Source: Bacteroidales bacterium UBA3816
GTDB lineage: Bacteria > Bacteroidota > Bacteroidia > Bacteroidales > P3
Length of the DNA stretch: 10,170 nucleotides
NCBI GenBank assembly: GCA_002368955.1
Contig: DFDY01000115.1
Coordinates: forward strand, 2,197 to 12,366
Direction: 5' to 3'
Shown: positions 1 through 6,717 of the stretch, piece after piece
How positions within the stretch are numbered: the stretch's first letter is position 1
Layout of the letters: each line of letters opens with the position of its first letter
Translations under genes and position numbers: made by a program
Notes under the pieces: generated by a model
Seen by the model: the letters and a program-made list of their open reading frames with translations, nothing else
Databases searched by the model: none
What the model was told of the DNA's origin: nothing

Positions 1-2
1 TG

Positions 3-542
3 GCCCTGCGCATCCGCGAAGGGGTGTACAACAAGAAGGGCTTCGGCATCGTGCCCCGCATGATGGTGTGGGGTTTCCTGGGCATGTGCATCGCTATGGC
101 CATGATTATCTTCAAGAGCGGCGTGCCCGCTTTCCTCGAAGCTGTGGGCAGCTGCGAGAAAGGAACCCTGGCTGCCATCTTCAAGGCCTCGGAACTCACC
201 TGGGGCAAACTGAGCATTGCCTTTGCTGTCAGCGTGCTGATGAACACCATCTTCGCCCCGGTGATGATGACTTTCCACAAATGCACCGACATCCACATTC
301 TCGACAACGGCGGCACGGTGCGCGGCCTGCTGCGCCCGATGAAGATGCGCGAAATCTTCCGCGAGAAGATAAACTGGGACGTGCAGTGGAACGTGGTCTT
401 CAAGAAGACCATCCCCCTCTTCTGGTTCCCGGCCCACACCATCACCTTCATCCTGCCCCCCACCTTCCAAGTGCTCTTTGCCGCCTTGCTGGGCGTGGCG
501 TTAGGTCTCATCTTGGCTTTGGCAGGAGGTAGCAAGAAATGA
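3..542 (+). CDS. Polytopic membrane protein, C-terminal part (5' end outside the window)
   Basis: The reading frame is open from the left edge (codons from base 3 read A-L-R-I-R-E-G-V), so the true start lies upstream and only about 179 residues are visible. The GTG at 24 is an internal valine, not a convincing start. Four hydrophobic stretches are visible, at about 60-113 (MMVWGFLGMCIAMAMIIF), 210-269, 408-458 and 465-524, which indicates an integral inner-membrane protein. Between the second and third lies a polar, basic segment containing LRPMKMREIFREK, probably a cytoplasmic loop. I do not recognise the family with confidence and assign no function. The stop overlaps the start of the next gene (ATGA at 539-542), which suggests co-transcription and coupled translation with the beta-barrel protein. 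Codon use is strongly GC-rich, typical of the host's core genes in this window. Confidence 0.75.
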   Translation, partial: ALRIREGVYNKKGFGIVPRMMVWGFLGMCIAMAMIIFKSGVPAFLEAVGSCEKGTLAAIFKASELTWGKLSIAFAVSVLMNTIFAPVMMTFHKCTDIHILDNGGTVRGLLRPMKMREIFREKINWDVQWNVVFKKTIPLFWFPAHTITFILPPTFQVLFAALLGVALGLILALAGGSKK

Positions 543-1744
543 AGAAGTTTATAGTTATTCTCGGATTACTCGGAATGCTCGGAGCGGTCAGGGCGCAGGA
601 GGGTTTCTCCTTTGACTTCCACGGCTTTGTCAACCCCCACTACTATGCCGACAGCCGCAGCGTGGTGGGCGGCCGCGAGGACATGATGCTTTTCTACCCC
701 AAACCCATCAACCTCGACAACTATGGCAACGACGTCAACGACGGCTGGCAGGCCAATATGCTGGCCATCACCGCACGCCTAGGACTGCGGGTGAAGGGTC
801 CCGACATGCTGGGGGCCAAGACCAGCGCCTACCTCGAAGGCGACTTCACCGGTGCCACCAACGCCACCATCAACAACCTGCGGCTGCGCCACGCCTACCT
901 CACCCTCGACTGGGGCAAGCACAGCCTGCTGGCGGGGCAATACTGGTATGCCATGGTGGTGCACGAAATCATGCCCATGACCAACCCCCTGAACATGGGG
1001 GCACCGTTCCACTGTTATGCCCGCCAACCACAAGTGCGCTACACCTACCGCACAGGCAACTGGGAGGCCGTGGGTGTGGCACAGTGGCAACTGGACAACA
1101 TGAGCCAGGGACTGCTCAACGGGACGCCGCAGAGCAGCACCCTCTTTGCCCGCCACAGCCTGGTGCCCGAGTTCACCGCCCAACTGCGCTACCGCAAGGA
1201 CCGCCTCTTTGTGGGCGCAGCCGCCAACCTCAAGACCATCCAGCCCATGGTCAACACCACCGGCAGGGCCGTGGGGCAGCACCTCTACAGCTCGCCCACT
1301 TTCTCCCTCTTCGGCAGCTACCGTTTCGATAATGTCACCCTCAAGGCACAGACCTTGCTAAACAACAGCCTCTATGAGGGCTGCTCGTTGGGAGGATATG
1401 TGCTGGTGACGGATGCCATGGGACGCTACTACGATGCCTACGACTGGCATTTCAACACCGTGTGGGTGGACATAGAGAAAAACCACGGCAACTGGCGGCC
1501 CGGACTGTTTATGGGCTACGCCCAGAATATGGACGGCACCGACCACGCCTCCGCCTTGAACCGTACCTATACCTACCTGGGGCGTGGCCACGACCTCGAA
1601 TATCTCTGGCGTGTGCAGCCCCGCCTCACTTATACCACCCAGAAAGGGCTGTCCTTCACCGGCGAGGCCGAATTCACCTATGCCGGCTACCAGCAGCCCG
1701 TGGGCAACCTCAGACTTTCTTTAAGTGTCGTTTATGCTTTCTAA
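539..1744 (+). CDS. Secreted outer-membrane beta-barrel (porin-like) protein
   Basis: The protein has 401 residues. Residues 1-19 form a classic signal peptide: a basic start (MKK), a hydrophobic core (FIVILGLLGMLGAV) and an RA-Q cleavage site. The mature part has no long hydrophobic helix. It alternates aromatic and polar residues in short strands (YAYLTLDWG-type patterns, GQYWYAMVV, LFGSYRF, RLTYTTQKG) and ends LSLSVVYAF. A terminal Phe after alternating hydrophobics is the usual beta-signal read by the BAM outer-membrane assembly machinery. The segment around residues 115-135 (RLRHAYLTLDWGKHSLLAGQ) resembles porin-type proteins in which one strand pair is followed by a GQ motif. The start ATG overlaps the upstream stop by four bases, and the 3' end overlaps the next gene. 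It is probably a channel or outer-membrane protein of a core operon. The substrate is unknown, and a specific porin family is only a guess. Confidence 0.75.
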   Translation: MKKFIVILGLLGMLGAVRAQEGFSFDFHGFVNPHYYADSRSVVGGREDMMLFYPKPINLDNYGNDVNDGWQANMLAITARLGLRVKGPDMLGAKTSAYLEGDFTGATNATINNLRLRHAYLTLDWGKHSLLAGQYWYAMVVHEIMPMTNPLNMGAPFHCYARQPQVRYTYRTGNWEAVGVAQWQLDNMSQGLLNGTPQSSTLFARHSLVPEFTAQLRYRKDRLFVGAAANLKTIQPMVNTTGRAVGQHLYSSPTFSLFGSYRFDNVTLKAQTLLNNSLYEGCSLGGYVLVTDAMGRYYDAYDWHFNTVWVDIEKNHGNWRPGLFMGYAQNMDGTDHASALNRTYTYLGRGHDLEYLWRVQPRLTYTTQKGLSFTGEAEFTYAGYQQPVGNLRLSLSVVYAF

Positions 1745-2582
1745 CTACCACACCCATTCCAACTACTGCGACGGTAAGGCTTCGCCACGCGAGATGGTGG
1801 AGTTTGCCGTGGCCCACGGCATGAAATATTTGGGTTTCTCGGGTCATGCGCCCCTACCCTATGAGAACACTTTCTCCATCAAAGACGACAAGTACGTGGA
1901 ATACTGCAACACCGTCCGCGCCCTGCAACAGGAATACGCCGGACGGATAGAGATCCGTTTGGGACTGGAGATTGACTACGTGCCAGGACTGCTGGAGGAT
2001 TTCGGCCCGCTGACCGAACAGGGCGGACTGGAATACACCATCGGCAGCATCCATCTCATCCCCAACCCCGACAGCATCGAGGAGCTGCGCGCCCATCCCG
2101 CCGAGGCGGCACAGCACCTGTGGATGATCGACGGGCCGCACTACGAGACCTACGACGACGGCCTGCAACGCCATTTCGGCGGCGACATCCGCCGCGCCGT
2201 GAAGGCCTTTTTCTATCAGAACAACGCCATGATAGAAAGCCAGCGACCCACCATCGTGGGACATTTCGACAAGGTGGTGATGCACAACCGCGACCGATAC
2301 TTTCACTACGACGAGCCTTGGTTCCGCGACCTGATGTACGAGACAGTGGAGCTTATCAAGGAGACCGGCTGCATCTGCGAGATAAACACCCGCGGCATCT
2401 ACAAGGGCCGCCACAACGACTACTATCCCGGCCGCAGCACCATCCGCCACATGAACGAGCTGGGCGTCCCCGTAATCGTCAGCACCGATGCCCACGCCCC
2501 CGACGACCTCCTCCGTACCGAAGGCTGCGAAGACTTCCTCCGCTCCATCGGCTACAAAGAAATCGTCACCCGCCTGCCCTAA
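1734..2582 (+). CDS. PHP-domain phosphoesterase, histidinol-phosphatase type
   Basis: The protein has 282 residues from the ATG at 1734. A GTG at 1725 would add three residues and cannot be excluded; I prefer the ATG because the PHP motif then begins at residue 6. Metal-binding motifs are all visible: HTHSNYCDG (His6, His8, Asp13), SGHAP (His38), GLEIDY (Glu79), GSIH (His107), VGHFD (His177) and the C-terminal STDAHAP (Asp252, His254). This is the full set for a tri-metal PHP phosphatase of the HisK/HisJ type, which hydrolyses L-histidinol phosphate to histidinol in histidine synthesis. Length fits that family (about 260-290 residues). Related PHP enzymes act on other phosphate esters, and no other his gene is nearby, so the exact substrate is inferred. 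The gene overlaps the preceding one by 11 bases. Its 3' end has a degenerate duplicate just downstream (2583-2648). Confidence 0.85.
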   Translation: MLSNYHTHSNYCDGKASPREMVEFAVAHGMKYLGFSGHAPLPYENTFSIKDDKYVEYCNTVRALQQEYAGRIEIRLGLEIDYVPGLLEDFGPLTEQGGLEYTIGSIHLIPNPDSIEELRAHPAEAAQHLWMIDGPHYETYDDGLQRHFGGDIRRAVKAFFYQNNAMIESQRPTIVGHFDKVVMHNRDRYFHYDEPWFRDLMYETVELIKETGCICEINTRGIYKGRHNDYYPGRSTIRHMNELGVPVIVSTDAHAPDDLLRTEGCEDFLRSIGYKEIVTRLP

Positions 2583-2648
2583 ACGCCCCCAGCAGGCCTC
2601 CTCCCGACCGAAAGCTGCGAGACCCTCCCCCACCCCATCGGCCACAAA
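2583..2648 (+). pseudogene. Decayed in-frame duplicate of the phosphoesterase C-terminus
   Basis: Directly after the stop codon of the PHP gene, the same reading frame continues as TPPAGLLPTESCETLPHPIGHK and then a TAG at 2649. This mirrors the last part of the PHP protein (APDDLLRTEGCEDFLRSIGYK). At DNA level 2597-2648 aligns without gaps to 2507-2558, with 41 of 52 bases identical at an offset of 90 bases. With one single-base gap the match extends back to ACGCCCCC at 2494 and 2583. Most differences are single substitutions, many toward C. It is best read as an old tandem duplication of the gene end, now untranslated and drifting, or as a former longer C-terminus cut off by a newer stop. 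No promoter or start codon serves it. Confidence 0.7.
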
Positions 2649-2681
2649 TAGCCATGTCAAAAAAAAAGGTTGCGACAGAGT

Positions 2682-2696
2682 GAGCCTGAAAGGCTC
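2682..2696 (+). repeat. Small perfect hairpin, part of an intergenic element
   Basis: GAGCCT at 2682-2687 and AGGCTC at 2691-2696 are perfect reverse complements around a GAA loop. It follows a run of nine A at 2659-2667 and precedes a second, stronger hairpin 12 bases later. The wording of the stretch (a GCCTGAAAGGC core, then AACAAATATAGCCC) looks like dispersed intergenic elements common in Bacteroidales genomes. That resemblance is from memory, and copy number cannot be checked here. Confidence 0.45.
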
Positions 2697-2708
2697 TAAC
2701 AAATATAG

Positions 2709-2727
2709 CCCACCGCACCGCGGTGGG
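2709..2727 (+). repeat. GC-rich palindrome in intergenic region
   Basis: CCCACCGC (2709-2716), loop ACC, GCGGTGGG (2720-2727): a perfect 8-base stem with a three-base loop. It is followed by G residues rather than T residues, so it is not a standard intrinsic terminator by itself. With the hairpin at 2682-2696 it forms a two-stem structure typical of dispersed palindromic elements. It may still slow or stop transcription from the upstream operon. Confidence 0.5.
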
Positions 2728-2763
2728 GGGACGAACGCCCATCCCATTTCCAGCAGCTTGTAA

Positions 2764-2809
2764 GGCTGCAACAGATTTATTTTCTCTCCCATGTTGTTGC
2801 AGCCCTTTT
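2764..2809 (+). terminator. Long hairpin with short T run, possible terminator
   Basis: GGCTGCAACA (2764-2773) and TGTTGCAGCC (2795-2804) form a perfect 10-base stem around a 21-base loop, followed by CTTTTG. It lies between the PHP gene and the hsdM promoter, where a transcription stop is expected. The T run is short and the loop long, so termination strength is doubtful. The upstream arm could also pair in part with GCAGC at 2753-2757, giving a competing smaller stem. Confidence 0.4.
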
Positions 2810-2937
2810 GGTTGCGATTGAGGGACAACACAACAATGTCCTAGGGGGGGCTAGCAATATCTGTTTAATACCTACAGGTCGTTACTGTTCCGTTTTATTT
2901 ATTGATAATTATCTTTTTTTATGTCTGTATTTTTTCG

Positions 2938-2945
2938 TATCTTTG
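2938..2945 (+). promoter_or_regulatory. Bacteroidota -7 promoter element for the restriction-modification operon
   Basis: TATCTTTG matches the TAnnTTTG -7 consensus recognised by the primary sigma factor of Bacteroidota. It sits 26 bases before the hsdM ATG. The region about 20 bases upstream is a T-rich run (2914-2920) that could serve as a loose -33 element, but no clean TTTG is present there. It is the only clear promoter seen between the PHP gene and hsdM, and may drive the whole downstream gene series. Confidence 0.7.
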
Positions 2946-2971
2946 CATTTTAAAATATTGAGCAAGAAAAG

Positions 2972-4492
2972 ATGGCAAAAAAGAAAGAAATTATAGAAGA
3001 ACCATTGGAGAAGCGTCTTTGGAAGGCAGCAGACAAACTCCGCAAGAATATCGATGCGGCAGAGTATAAGCACGTGGTGCTGGGTTTGATATTCCTGCGC
3101 TATATATCAGTGTCATTCGAACGTTTATACGCCGAACTGGTGAGGCAACAGGCAGACGGTGCCGACCCCGAGGACCGCGAGGAATACCTGGCTGAGAATG
3201 TGTTCTATGTGCCAGAGAGTGCCCGATGGTCTTATTTGGTGAACAATGCCAAGAACCCGCAGATAGGCAAATTGATTGACGAGGCGATGGATGCCATCGA
3301 GCGCGAGAACCGCTCGCTGAAGGGCGTGCTGCCCAAGGTTTTTTCTCGTCCCAATCTGGACCCCACATCGTTGGGCGAACTGATAGACCTTATTGGCAAC
3401 AGCACATTGGAGAACACCAGCACGAAGAGCGCCGACCTGTTGGGTCATGTATTCGAATATTTCCTTGGCGAGTTTGCCTTGGCCGAAGGCAAAAAGGGTG
3501 GTCAGTTCTATACCCCGCGCAGCGTTGTGGAGCTGCTGGTGACGATGCTGGAGCCTTATCAAGGCCGAGTGCTGGACCCCTGCTGTGGCTCGGGCGGTAT
3601 GTTTGTGCAGAGCGACAAGTTTGTGCGCCAGCATCAGGGACGTGTGGAGGATATCTCCATCTATGGACAGGAGAGCAACCAGACCACCTGGCGTCTGTGC
3701 AAGATGAACCTTGCCATCCGCGGCATCGATGCCTCGCAGGTGAAGTGGAACACCGAAGGGTCGTTCCTCAATGATGCCCACAAGGACGTGAAGGCCGACT
3801 ATGTTATTGCCAACCCGCCCTTCAACGACAGCGACTGGAGTGGCGACCAGCTGCGTGGCGATGCCCGCTGGCAATACGGCGTGCCGCCCACGGGCAATGC
3901 CAACTTCGCCTGGATACAGCATTTCGTCTATCATCTGGCACCCAAGGGACAGGCGGGCTTCGTGCTGGCCAAAGGATCGCTGACATCCAAAACTGGTGGC
4001 GAGGGTGATATTCGAAAGGCTCTTATTGACAAAGGTCTTATCGCCTGCATCGTCAACCTTCCGGCCAAGCTGTTCCTCAACACTCAGATTCCTGCCTGCC
4101 TGTGGTTCATCAGTCGCAACCGCACCAAGAGGGCTGGGGAGATCCTTTTCATCGATGCCCGCAATATGGGTCATCTTATCAACCGCCGCACTCGCGAGCT
4201 GACCGAGGACGACATCTGCACCATTGCCGACACCTATCACCGCTGGCGCGACGAGTCCAAGGATTATGCCGATGTGCCGGGCTTCTGTGCCTCGGTACCC
4301 GTTAGCCGTGTGGCGGAACTGGACTATGTCCTCACCCCCGGCCGCTACGTCGGTCTGCCCGAAGAGGAAGACGACTTCAACTTCGCCAAACGTTTCACCG
4401 CCCTCCGCGCCGAGTTCGAAGAGCAACTGAAAGAAGAAGAACGCCTGAACAAGCTGATATTGGAGAACCTGAGTAAGATAAAGATTGATTAA
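2972..4492 (+). CDS. hsdM: Type I restriction-modification N6-adenine methyltransferase subunit (M)
   Basis: HsdM transfers methyl groups from S-adenosylmethionine to adenine in the sequence chosen by HsdS. Two HsdM plus one HsdS make the methylase, and HsdR adds cleavage. The protein has 506 residues, a normal length. The N-terminal HsdM helical domain (PLEKRLWKAADKLRKNIDAAEYK, then LGLIFLRYIS) covers roughly residues 10-140. FYTPRSVVELLV follows at 179-190. SAM-binding motif I is LDPCCGSGGMF at 201-211, and catalytic motif IV is NPPF at 281-284, the gamma-class adenine methylase form. The C-terminus (AEFEEQLKEEERLNKLI) is a predicted coiled helix, as expected for contact with HsdS. The ATG at 2972 follows an A-rich leader and the promoter at 2938. 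All motifs are intact. The next gene starts four bases after the stop. Confidence 0.95.
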   Translation: MAKKKEIIEEPLEKRLWKAADKLRKNIDAAEYKHVVLGLIFLRYISVSFERLYAELVRQQADGADPEDREEYLAENVFYVPESARWSYLVNNAKNPQIGKLIDEAMDAIERENRSLKGVLPKVFSRPNLDPTSLGELIDLIGNSTLENTSTKSADLLGHVFEYFLGEFALAEGKKGGQFYTPRSVVELLVTMLEPYQGRVLDPCCGSGGMFVQSDKFVRQHQGRVEDISIYGQESNQTTWRLCKMNLAIRGIDASQVKWNTEGSFLNDAHKDVKADYVIANPPFNDSDWSGDQLRGDARWQYGVPPTGNANFAWIQHFVYHLAPKGQAGFVLAKGSLTSKTGGEGDIRKALIDKGLIACIVNLPAKLFLNTQIPACLWFISRNRTKRAGEILFIDARNMGHLINRRTRELTEDDICTIADTYHRWRDESKDYADVPGFCASVPVSRVAELDYVLTPGRYVGLPEEEDDFNFAKRFTALRAEFEEQLKEEERLNKLILENLSKIKID

Positions 4493-4496
4493 GATT

Positions 4497-5507
4497 ATGG
4501 AAATGGAAGAGAATAATATTATCATATATAACACTGATGATGGTAAAGCCAGGGTTACACTGTATGCTAAGGATGGCTCAGTTTGGATGAACCAGAGTCA
4601 GCTTGCTGAACTTTTTGACACCTCCAAACAAAATATAGGCCAACATATCTCTGCAATATTGAAAGACAATGAGTTGTCAGAAGATTCAGTTGTAAAGAAT
4701 TACTTTACAACTGCTACAGATGGGAAGAATTATAACGTCACTTTTTATTCATTGGAAATGATTCTTGCCATCGGTTTCCGGGTGCGTAGCAAGCGTGGCA
4801 CTCAGTTCCGCATGTGGGCCAACAGGAACCTGAAGGAGTTTATGGTCAAAGGATTTGTGATGGACGACGAGCGACTGAAAAATCCCGACGGCCGCCCCGA
4901 CTACTTCGACGAGTTGTTGGAGCGCATACGCGACATACGTGCCAGCGAGAAACGTTTCTATCAAAAGGTACGCGATCTTATGATGCTCAGCAGCGACTAC
5001 GACAAGACCGACAAAGCCACGCAGATGTTCTTTGCCGAGACGCAGAACAAACTGCTCTATGCTGTAACCCATCAGACGGCTGCCGAGATAGTTGTCAGCC
5101 GTGCCGATGCCAGCCAGCCCAATATGGCGCTCACCTCGTGGAAAGGCCGAATTGTACGCAAGCAGGATATATATATTGCCAAGAACTATCTGACCAACGA
5201 TGAAATTGACACCTTGAACCGTTTGGTTGTCCTCTTCCTCGACTCTGCCGAGCTTAGGGTGAAGGAACGCCAAGACCTAACCCTCGCGTACTGGCGCAGC
5301 AATGTCGACACCCTGCTTAATTTTCAAGGCAAGCAAGTGTTGCTTGGTGCAGGCATAGTCTCCAAGCAGCAGATGGAAGAAAAGGTTGACGCAGTCTACG
5401 CCGAGTTCGACAGACGTCGCAAAGAATATGCAGCACGTGAGGCTGATGCAATAGAAGCTGATGAGCTGAAACAATTGGAAGCAGAGGTAAAATCCCGAAA
5501 AAAATGA
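4497..5507 (+). CDS. rhuM: RhuM-family protein
   Basis: The protein has 336 residues from the ATG at 4497 (a TTG at 4485 and a second ATG at 4503 are alternatives). It is recognisable as the RhuM family, named from a Salmonella pathogenicity island gene, by VWMNQSQLAELFDTSKQNIG, then KNYNVTFYSLEMILAIGFRVRS, then RGTQFRMWANRNLKEFMVKG. The first ~45 residues after the start carry a likely helix-turn-helix (QLAELFDTSKQNIGQHI), so a DNA-binding role is plausible. The C-terminal third is charged and helical (EEKVDAVYAEFDRRRKEYAAREADAIEADELKQLE). The molecular function of RhuM is not established. The family is often found inside type I restriction-modification loci, as here, between hsdM and hsdS. 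DNA for the first ~85 codons is AT-rich (19 of 60 G or C at 4501-4560) whereas the rest is GC-rich (36 of 60 at 4861-4920), suggesting a mosaic origin. Confidence 0.85.
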   Translation: MEMEENNIIIYNTDDGKARVTLYAKDGSVWMNQSQLAELFDTSKQNIGQHISAILKDNELSEDSVVKNYFTTATDGKNYNVTFYSLEMILAIGFRVRSKRGTQFRMWANRNLKEFMVKGFVMDDERLKNPDGRPDYFDELLERIRDIRASEKRFYQKVRDLMMLSSDYDKTDKATQMFFAETQNKLLYAVTHQTAAEIVVSRADASQPNMALTSWKGRIVRKQDIYIAKNYLTNDEIDTLNRLVVLFLDSAELRVKERQDLTLAYWRSNVDTLLNFQGKQVLLGAGIVSKQQMEEKVDAVYAEFDRRRKEYAAREADAIEADELKQLEAEVKSRKK

Positions 5508-5514
5508 GAACGGT

Positions 5515-5793
5515 ATGAGTACTGATACTGCAAATCTGATAGTGGCGTGTGCATCGCTTGTAGTGATGGTGGTGACGCTTATTGTCGCCTGTGCGACGTT
5601 GGCCTTTATGGTCAGGAACAGCAAGGGCTACCTACGCAGGAAGTTGCGCGAAAAGGAAAGACGGTATAACTCCTTGGATAATCTATGTAAGACAAGTCCG
5701 TTCTCTCCGTTGGCTGGTCTAGTGAAAGACAGGCATTTTGAGGAGCGTGATAAATTGGAACAAGAGATAGAGGATATCAAAGAAAAGTTGTAA
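5515..5793 (+). CDS. Small single-pass membrane protein with coiled-coil tail
   Basis: The protein has 92 residues and starts seven bases after the rhuM stop. Residues 7-33 (about LIVACASLVVMVVTLIVACATLAFMV) form one long hydrophobic span containing a repeated LIVACA motif. It is followed by a basic segment (KGYLRRKLREKERR), which by the positive-inside rule puts the tail in the cytoplasm. The last ~20 residues (EERDKLEQEIEDIKEKL) look like a short coiled coil. I do not recognise a family. The tight spacing and good codon structure support it as a real gene of the operon. Its stop is followed one base later by a fossil copy of the hsdS start, so it was probably once the immediate neighbour of hsdS. 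Confidence 0.7.
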   Translation: MSTDTANLIVACASLVVMVVTLIVACATLAFMVRNSKGYLRRKLREKERRYNSLDNLCKTSPFSPLAGLVKDRHFEERDKLEQEIEDIKEKL

Positions 5794-5794
5794 T

Positions 5795-5810
5795 ATGAGC
5801 GAATGGAAAG
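5795..5810 (+). repeat. Left copy of 16-base direct repeat flanking the TIR gene
   Basis: Exact direct repeat with 6718-6733; the repeat offset is 923 bases. The interval between the copies contains an AT-rich leader and the complete TIR gene. Sequences just outside the repeats do not match each other. Confidence 0.9.
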
Positions 5811-5815
5811 TATAA
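5795..5815 (+). pseudogene. Fossil start of hsdS (M-S-E-W-K-V-stop)
   Basis: The 16 bases ATGAGCGAATGGAAAG at 5795-5810 are identical to the first 16 bases of the intact hsdS at 6718-6733. Here the frame reads M-S-E-W-K-V and then TAA at 5813. It sits one base after the stop of the small membrane protein, exactly where a co-transcribed hsdS would begin. After base 5810 the sequence diverges from hsdS. This is best explained as the left-over original hsdS start, separated from its gene by insertion of the TIR gene. Confidence 0.75.
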
Positions 5816-5901
5816 AATGTATATATAGGTACAATAGACCCTCATAATCCGAAATTATCCAAAAACTATGGTAATTCTAAAGTAAAAACAAATATAGACT
5901 T

Positions 5902-6711
5902 ATGGCATCAAAAGTTTTTATTAGTTGGGGTGGAGACCTCAGTAAACAATTAGCAGAAGAAGTTAAAAATTGGCTACCAAGTGTTTTGCAATTTGTTAAG
6001 CCATATTTTACGCCAGATGATATTGAAAAAGGTGCTCGATGGGAATCTAGTATTACTCAAGAGTTGGCAAATTCTCAAATTGGTATTATTTGCCTCACAA
6101 AGGATAATATCAGTAGACCGTGGATATTATTTGAGGCTGGAGCTTTGTCTAAAAACTTTGGGAAAGCGAATGTTTGTACCATTTTGTTTAATGTGGAAAG
6201 CACTCAGATTACAGGTCCATTGACATGTTTCCAAGCAACAAGGTTTGATAAAGCGGACTTTAAAAAACTTATAAAAACCATTAATGAGACTGGCGGCGAG
6301 TCAAAGCGGGATTCTAAAGTCTTGGATGAAGTGTTTGAAATGTGGTGGCCTCGTTTAGAGACTAAAATAAAAAAAATAATAAAAGACTATAAAGAAGAGG
6401 ATCACGAAGACGAGCGCACAGAGAGGGATATGTTGGAAGAACTGCTTGAATTAACGAGGATGAACGCAAAAAAAATACCGCGTAGAAGTGAAAATGCACG
6501 ACATGCATTAGAAGTTTTAATGAGAGGATTGGACCATTTGACAATGAGAATGATGGATGTTGGGGAAAAAGAATCGTACTACTATTTTAAAGAATATTTG
6601 ATAGAGGAGATGATTCCATCTTTAGAGTTGTTATGTATAGAGTTGGAGTCGCCAATGCACTTTGAACATATACATGATATCAGAAATAGAATCATTCATG
6701 GAATTAAATAA
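5902..6711 (+). CDS. TIR-domain protein, probable NAD-consuming defence effector
   Basis: The protein has 269 residues. The N-terminal ~150 residues are a TIR domain: strand A is KVFISWGG (4-11), followed by the WLPSVLQFVKPYFTPDDIEKGARW helix and loop region, strand SQIGIICLTKDN (58-69), and PWILFEAGALSK (73-84). Glu78 of FEAGALSK is at the position of the catalytic glutamate in TIR NAD-hydrolases. Residues ~150-269 are helical and charged, with a likely coiled region (EERTERDMLEELLELTR area), and match nothing I recognise; they may sense a trigger or oligomerise. There is no membrane span. The gene is markedly AT-rich and flanked by the 16-base direct repeat, so it looks like a recent insertion into the operon between the small membrane protein and hsdS. 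The gap to hsdS is six bases. No ThsA-like, SAVED or Argonaute partner is visible, so the activating signal is unknown. NADase activity is inferred from the family. Confidence 0.8.
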   Translation: MASKVFISWGGDLSKQLAEEVKNWLPSVLQFVKPYFTPDDIEKGARWESSITQELANSQIGIICLTKDNISRPWILFEAGALSKNFGKANVCTILFNVESTQITGPLTCFQATRFDKADFKKLIKTINETGGESKRDSKVLDEVFEMWWPRLETKIKKIIKDYKEEDHEDERTERDMLEELLELTRMNAKKIPRRSENARHALEVLMRGLDHLTMRMMDVGEKESYYYFKEYLIEEMIPSLELLCIELESPMHFEHIHDIRNRIIHGIK

Positions 6712-6717
6712 AGGCTA

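Noticed and set aside
1854..2831. Reverse-strand open frame (325 codons) opposite the PHP gene and the intergenic hairpins
   Set aside because: It is antisense to a complete PHP-domain gene. Its composition (runs of VVV and GAD) is typical of shadow frames, and it crosses the non-coding hairpin region.
2844..2850. Run of seven G about 90 bases before the hsdM -7 element, considered as a phase-variable promoter tract
   Set aside because: It is too far from the promoter element to change spacing, and too short to stand out without population data.
2808..2996. Forward 62-codon frame across the hsdM promoter
   Set aside because: It overlaps the promoter element and the hsdM start in another frame, and its translation is low complexity with no start signal.
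3125..4534. Long reverse-strand open frame (469 codons) opposite hsdM
   Set aside because: It mirrors a well-supported hsdM with intact motifs. GC-rich codon structure leaves the opposite strand open, and the translation has no recognisable domain.
5902..6711. Thoeris system
   Set aside because: A TIR protein alone is not enough. No ThsA-type NADase or other Thoeris partner is encoded nearby.
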